A stretch of 23,539 bases of DNA, from NCBI GenBank assembly GCA_038238555.1, contig JBBRXP010000087.1:1-23539 (forward strand). Direction: 5' to 3'. Positions 22,343 through 23,539 of this stretch are shown here, piece by piece; the first letter of the stretch is position 1; each line of letters starts with the position of its first letter. The position numbers and the translations under genes are program-made. The notes below the pieces were generated by a model. The model was not told where the DNA came from. It was given only the letters and a program-made list of their open reading frames with translations, and did no database searches. This DNA is from JANNXQ01 sp038238555. GTDB lineage: Bacteria > Verrucomicrobiota > Verrucomicrobiia > Chthoniobacterales > Chthoniobacteraceae.

Positions 22343-23415
22343 GGGCGCAAATTATCACGCAGCGTAAGCCGTGCGACCACTTCGATCTCCGCCGTCTGCG
22401 GAAACATGTCGAGCGGCGTCACCGATTCGAGCGTGTAACTGCGGCACAGGAATGCGAGGTCGCGCGCCAGAGTCGCGGGGTTGCACGAGACGTACACGAT
22501 CTCTGCGGGCCGGCCTGCGGCGAGCAGATCGCTCACGCGCGGCGCGATGCCGGTGGCCGACGGATCGAGCAGCACGCTCGTTTGCGCGGCGTCGTGGATG
22601 GAAAGAATTTCGCCGAGATGCGCGGCGACATCGCCGTGAATGTAGCGCTCCCGCGGGGTGGTCTTGCGCCGCGCGTGTTCGATGGCGCTGGCGTTTTCCT
22701 CGATGCCGATCACGCGCTCGAAAAGATCGGCGAGGTGCTTGGCAAAGAGGCCCGCGCCGCAGTAGGCATCGACGAGCAATTGCTGTCCGCCCCGCACGCG
22801 CGCGCGCACCAGGGCGAGCAGTTCCCGGGTCGCTTCGGGATTTGTCTGCTCGAAGTATGGCCCTCCCCCGGATGCGCGCAGCGAGTAGTCGCCGTCGGGC
22901 ACCGACGCGCTGCGCAATTCGTGGAGCGCGGCATTCACCCGCGGCGCGGCGATCGCGCATTGCTCGACATCGACGATCGAGTGCGCGCTGTGCGCAAAGA
23001 ATCCCACGACTCCGCCGCCCACGTGCACGCGGATGCGGTTGCGATAGCCGTAGGGCCGCGGGGCGGCGACGATGGGCCGCATCGGCACGTGCTCCAGCCG
23101 GCCTACGCGCCGCAACGTCTGCTCGACTTGCTGCCCCTTGAGCGCGAGCTGCCGCGGATAAGCGATGTGCTGGTAGGCGCAGCCGCCGCATCGCGCAAAG
23201 TAAGGGCACGGCGGCTCGACGCGATCGGTCGATGCCTCCTCGACCGCAAGCAACTCGGCTTGCGCGAAGTTTTTTTTCTCCTTCACCACCCGCGCCACCA
23301 CCCGCTCACCGGCGATGGAGAAGGGCACGAAGACGACCTTGCCCTCGTGCCGCGCCACGCCGTTGCCTCCGAAGGCGACATCGTGAATTTCGAGCGAGAG
23401 AGGGGCGGAGAGCAT
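22339..23415 (-). CDS. TrmA/RumA-type RNA (uracil-5-)-methyltransferase, RlmD-like
   Basis: This 358-residue enzyme probably methylates uracil C5 in 23S rRNA using S-adenosylmethionine. A TRAM domain fills about 1-60 (SLEIHDVAFGGNGVARHEGK). The iron-sulfur cysteines are C70, C76 and C79 (CPYFARCGGC) with C153 (VEQCAIA). The SAM site reads DAYCGAGLFA (216-225), and the catalytic Cys is C311 in YVSCNPATLARDL. The end DMFPQTAEIEVV carries the Glu base E345. The DPPRxG motif is altered to DPSATG (284-289). It is shorter than E. coli RlmD (433), so it may be a compact RlmD/RlmCD-like enzyme; the exact site is unknown. The TRAM domain begins right at ATG 23415, so no later start is possible. It heads the minus-strand operon. 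Confidence 0.88.
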   Translation of the reverse strand: MLSAPLSLEIHDVAFGGNGVARHEGKVVFVPFSIAGERVVARVVKEKKNFAQAELLAVEEASTDRVEPPCPYFARCGGCAYQHIAYPRQLALKGQQVEQTLRRVGRLEHVPMRPIVAAPRPYGYRNRIRVHVGGGVVGFFAHSAHSIVDVEQCAIAAPRVNAALHELRSASVPDGDYSLRASGGGPYFEQTNPEATRELLALVRARVRGGQQLLVDAYCGAGLFAKHLADLFERVIGIEENASAIEHARRKTTPRERYIHGDVAAHLGEILSIHDAAQTSVLLDPSATGIAPRVSDLLAAGRPAEIVYVSCNPATLARDLAFLCRSYTLESVTPLDMFPQTAEIEVVARLTLRDNLRP

Positions 23416-23418
23416 GGG

Positions 23419-23454
23419 AAAAAAAAGAGGCCTCCGCCGCAGGACGGAAGCCTC
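23419..23454 (-). terminator. Intrinsic terminator immediately upstream of the RNA methyltransferase gene
   Basis: On the minus strand GAGGCTTCCG (23454-23445) pairs with CGGAGGCCTC (23436-23427), 10 pairs with one G-T wobble and an 8-base loop, followed at once by eight T (23426-23419). It should end transcripts of the gene at 23476. Only three bases separate the T-run from the next start codon at 23415. Confidence 0.85.
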
Positions 23455-23475
23455 TTCCGGAAAAATGCGACGGCT

Positions 23476-23539
23476 TTACCAGCCTTCGTGCACGCGGACG
23501 TAGCGATACTTTGTGTCGAAACCCAACTCCGGCGGAAAC
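23476..23539 (-). CDS. C-terminal end of an unrecognised protein (gene runs off the window)
   Basis: The minus strand is open from the window edge to TAA at 23478-23476 and encodes the last residues FPPELGFDTKYRYVRVHEGW. The intrinsic terminator 21 bases further on supports a real gene end. Twenty residues are too few to name a family. Confidence 0.55.
   Translation of the reverse strand, partial: FPPELGFDTKYRYVRVHEGW

Overview
The window looks like a chromosomal segment of a high-GC member of the Verrucomicrobiota (PVC group). The main evidence is a very large secreted protein of the PVC-type heme-binding (CxxCH) dehydrogenase family fused to an SGNH-like domain. Supporting signs are a secreted sulfatase, a long Calx-beta protein with an N-terminal LEPR-like tag, start codons without clear Shine-Dalgarno sequences, and short tandem repeats scattered between genes. 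No phage, transposase or CRISPR gene is visible.

Layout. (1) 1-2386: a sulfatase fragment and hpnK overlap by 4 bases on the minus strand and diverge from hpnI. HpnI and HpnK are the glycosyltransferase and deacetylase of bacteriohopanetetrol-glucosamine synthesis. (2) 2444-5308: a 954-residue Calx-beta/glycine-rich repeat surface protein. (3) 5460-5530: tRNA-Gly(TCC). (4) 5646-10205: a three-gene exopolysaccharide export group, made of an outer-membrane beta-barrel, a Wzc-type tyrosine autokinase and a short Wza-like OPX protein. (5) 10239-14093: pgsA, an aldo/keto-reductase-fold protein, a ROK sugar kinase and a rhomboid protease, separated by repeat elements. (6) 14174-18688: the giant heme-binding protein, interrupted in frame by three different repeat insertions. 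(7) 18827-20080: fabF. (8) 20107-20748: a frameshifted gene remnant. (9) 20762-23415, minus strand: an RNA uracil-C5 methyltransferase, a minimal nucleotidyltransferase and a second aldo/keto reductase, probably one operon. An intrinsic terminator lies immediately in front of the methyltransferase start. (10) 23476-23539: the 3' end of another minus-strand gene.

The most unusual signal is the set of dispersed repeats. One family has a 7-base unit TTGAGNG. Because 7 is not a multiple of 3, three units place TGA in all three frames on one strand, while the other strand stays open. Copies supply the stop codons of pgsA and the rhomboid gene, the start codon and first residues of the ROK kinase, and a readable insert in the heme-binding gene. 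A second family with a 9-base unit (CACGGAANN) supplies the ROK kinase stop codon. A third, GC-rich palindromic type also lies inside the heme-binding gene. Repeats are therefore fixing where several proteins begin and end.

All functional calls come from reading motifs; no database search was run.
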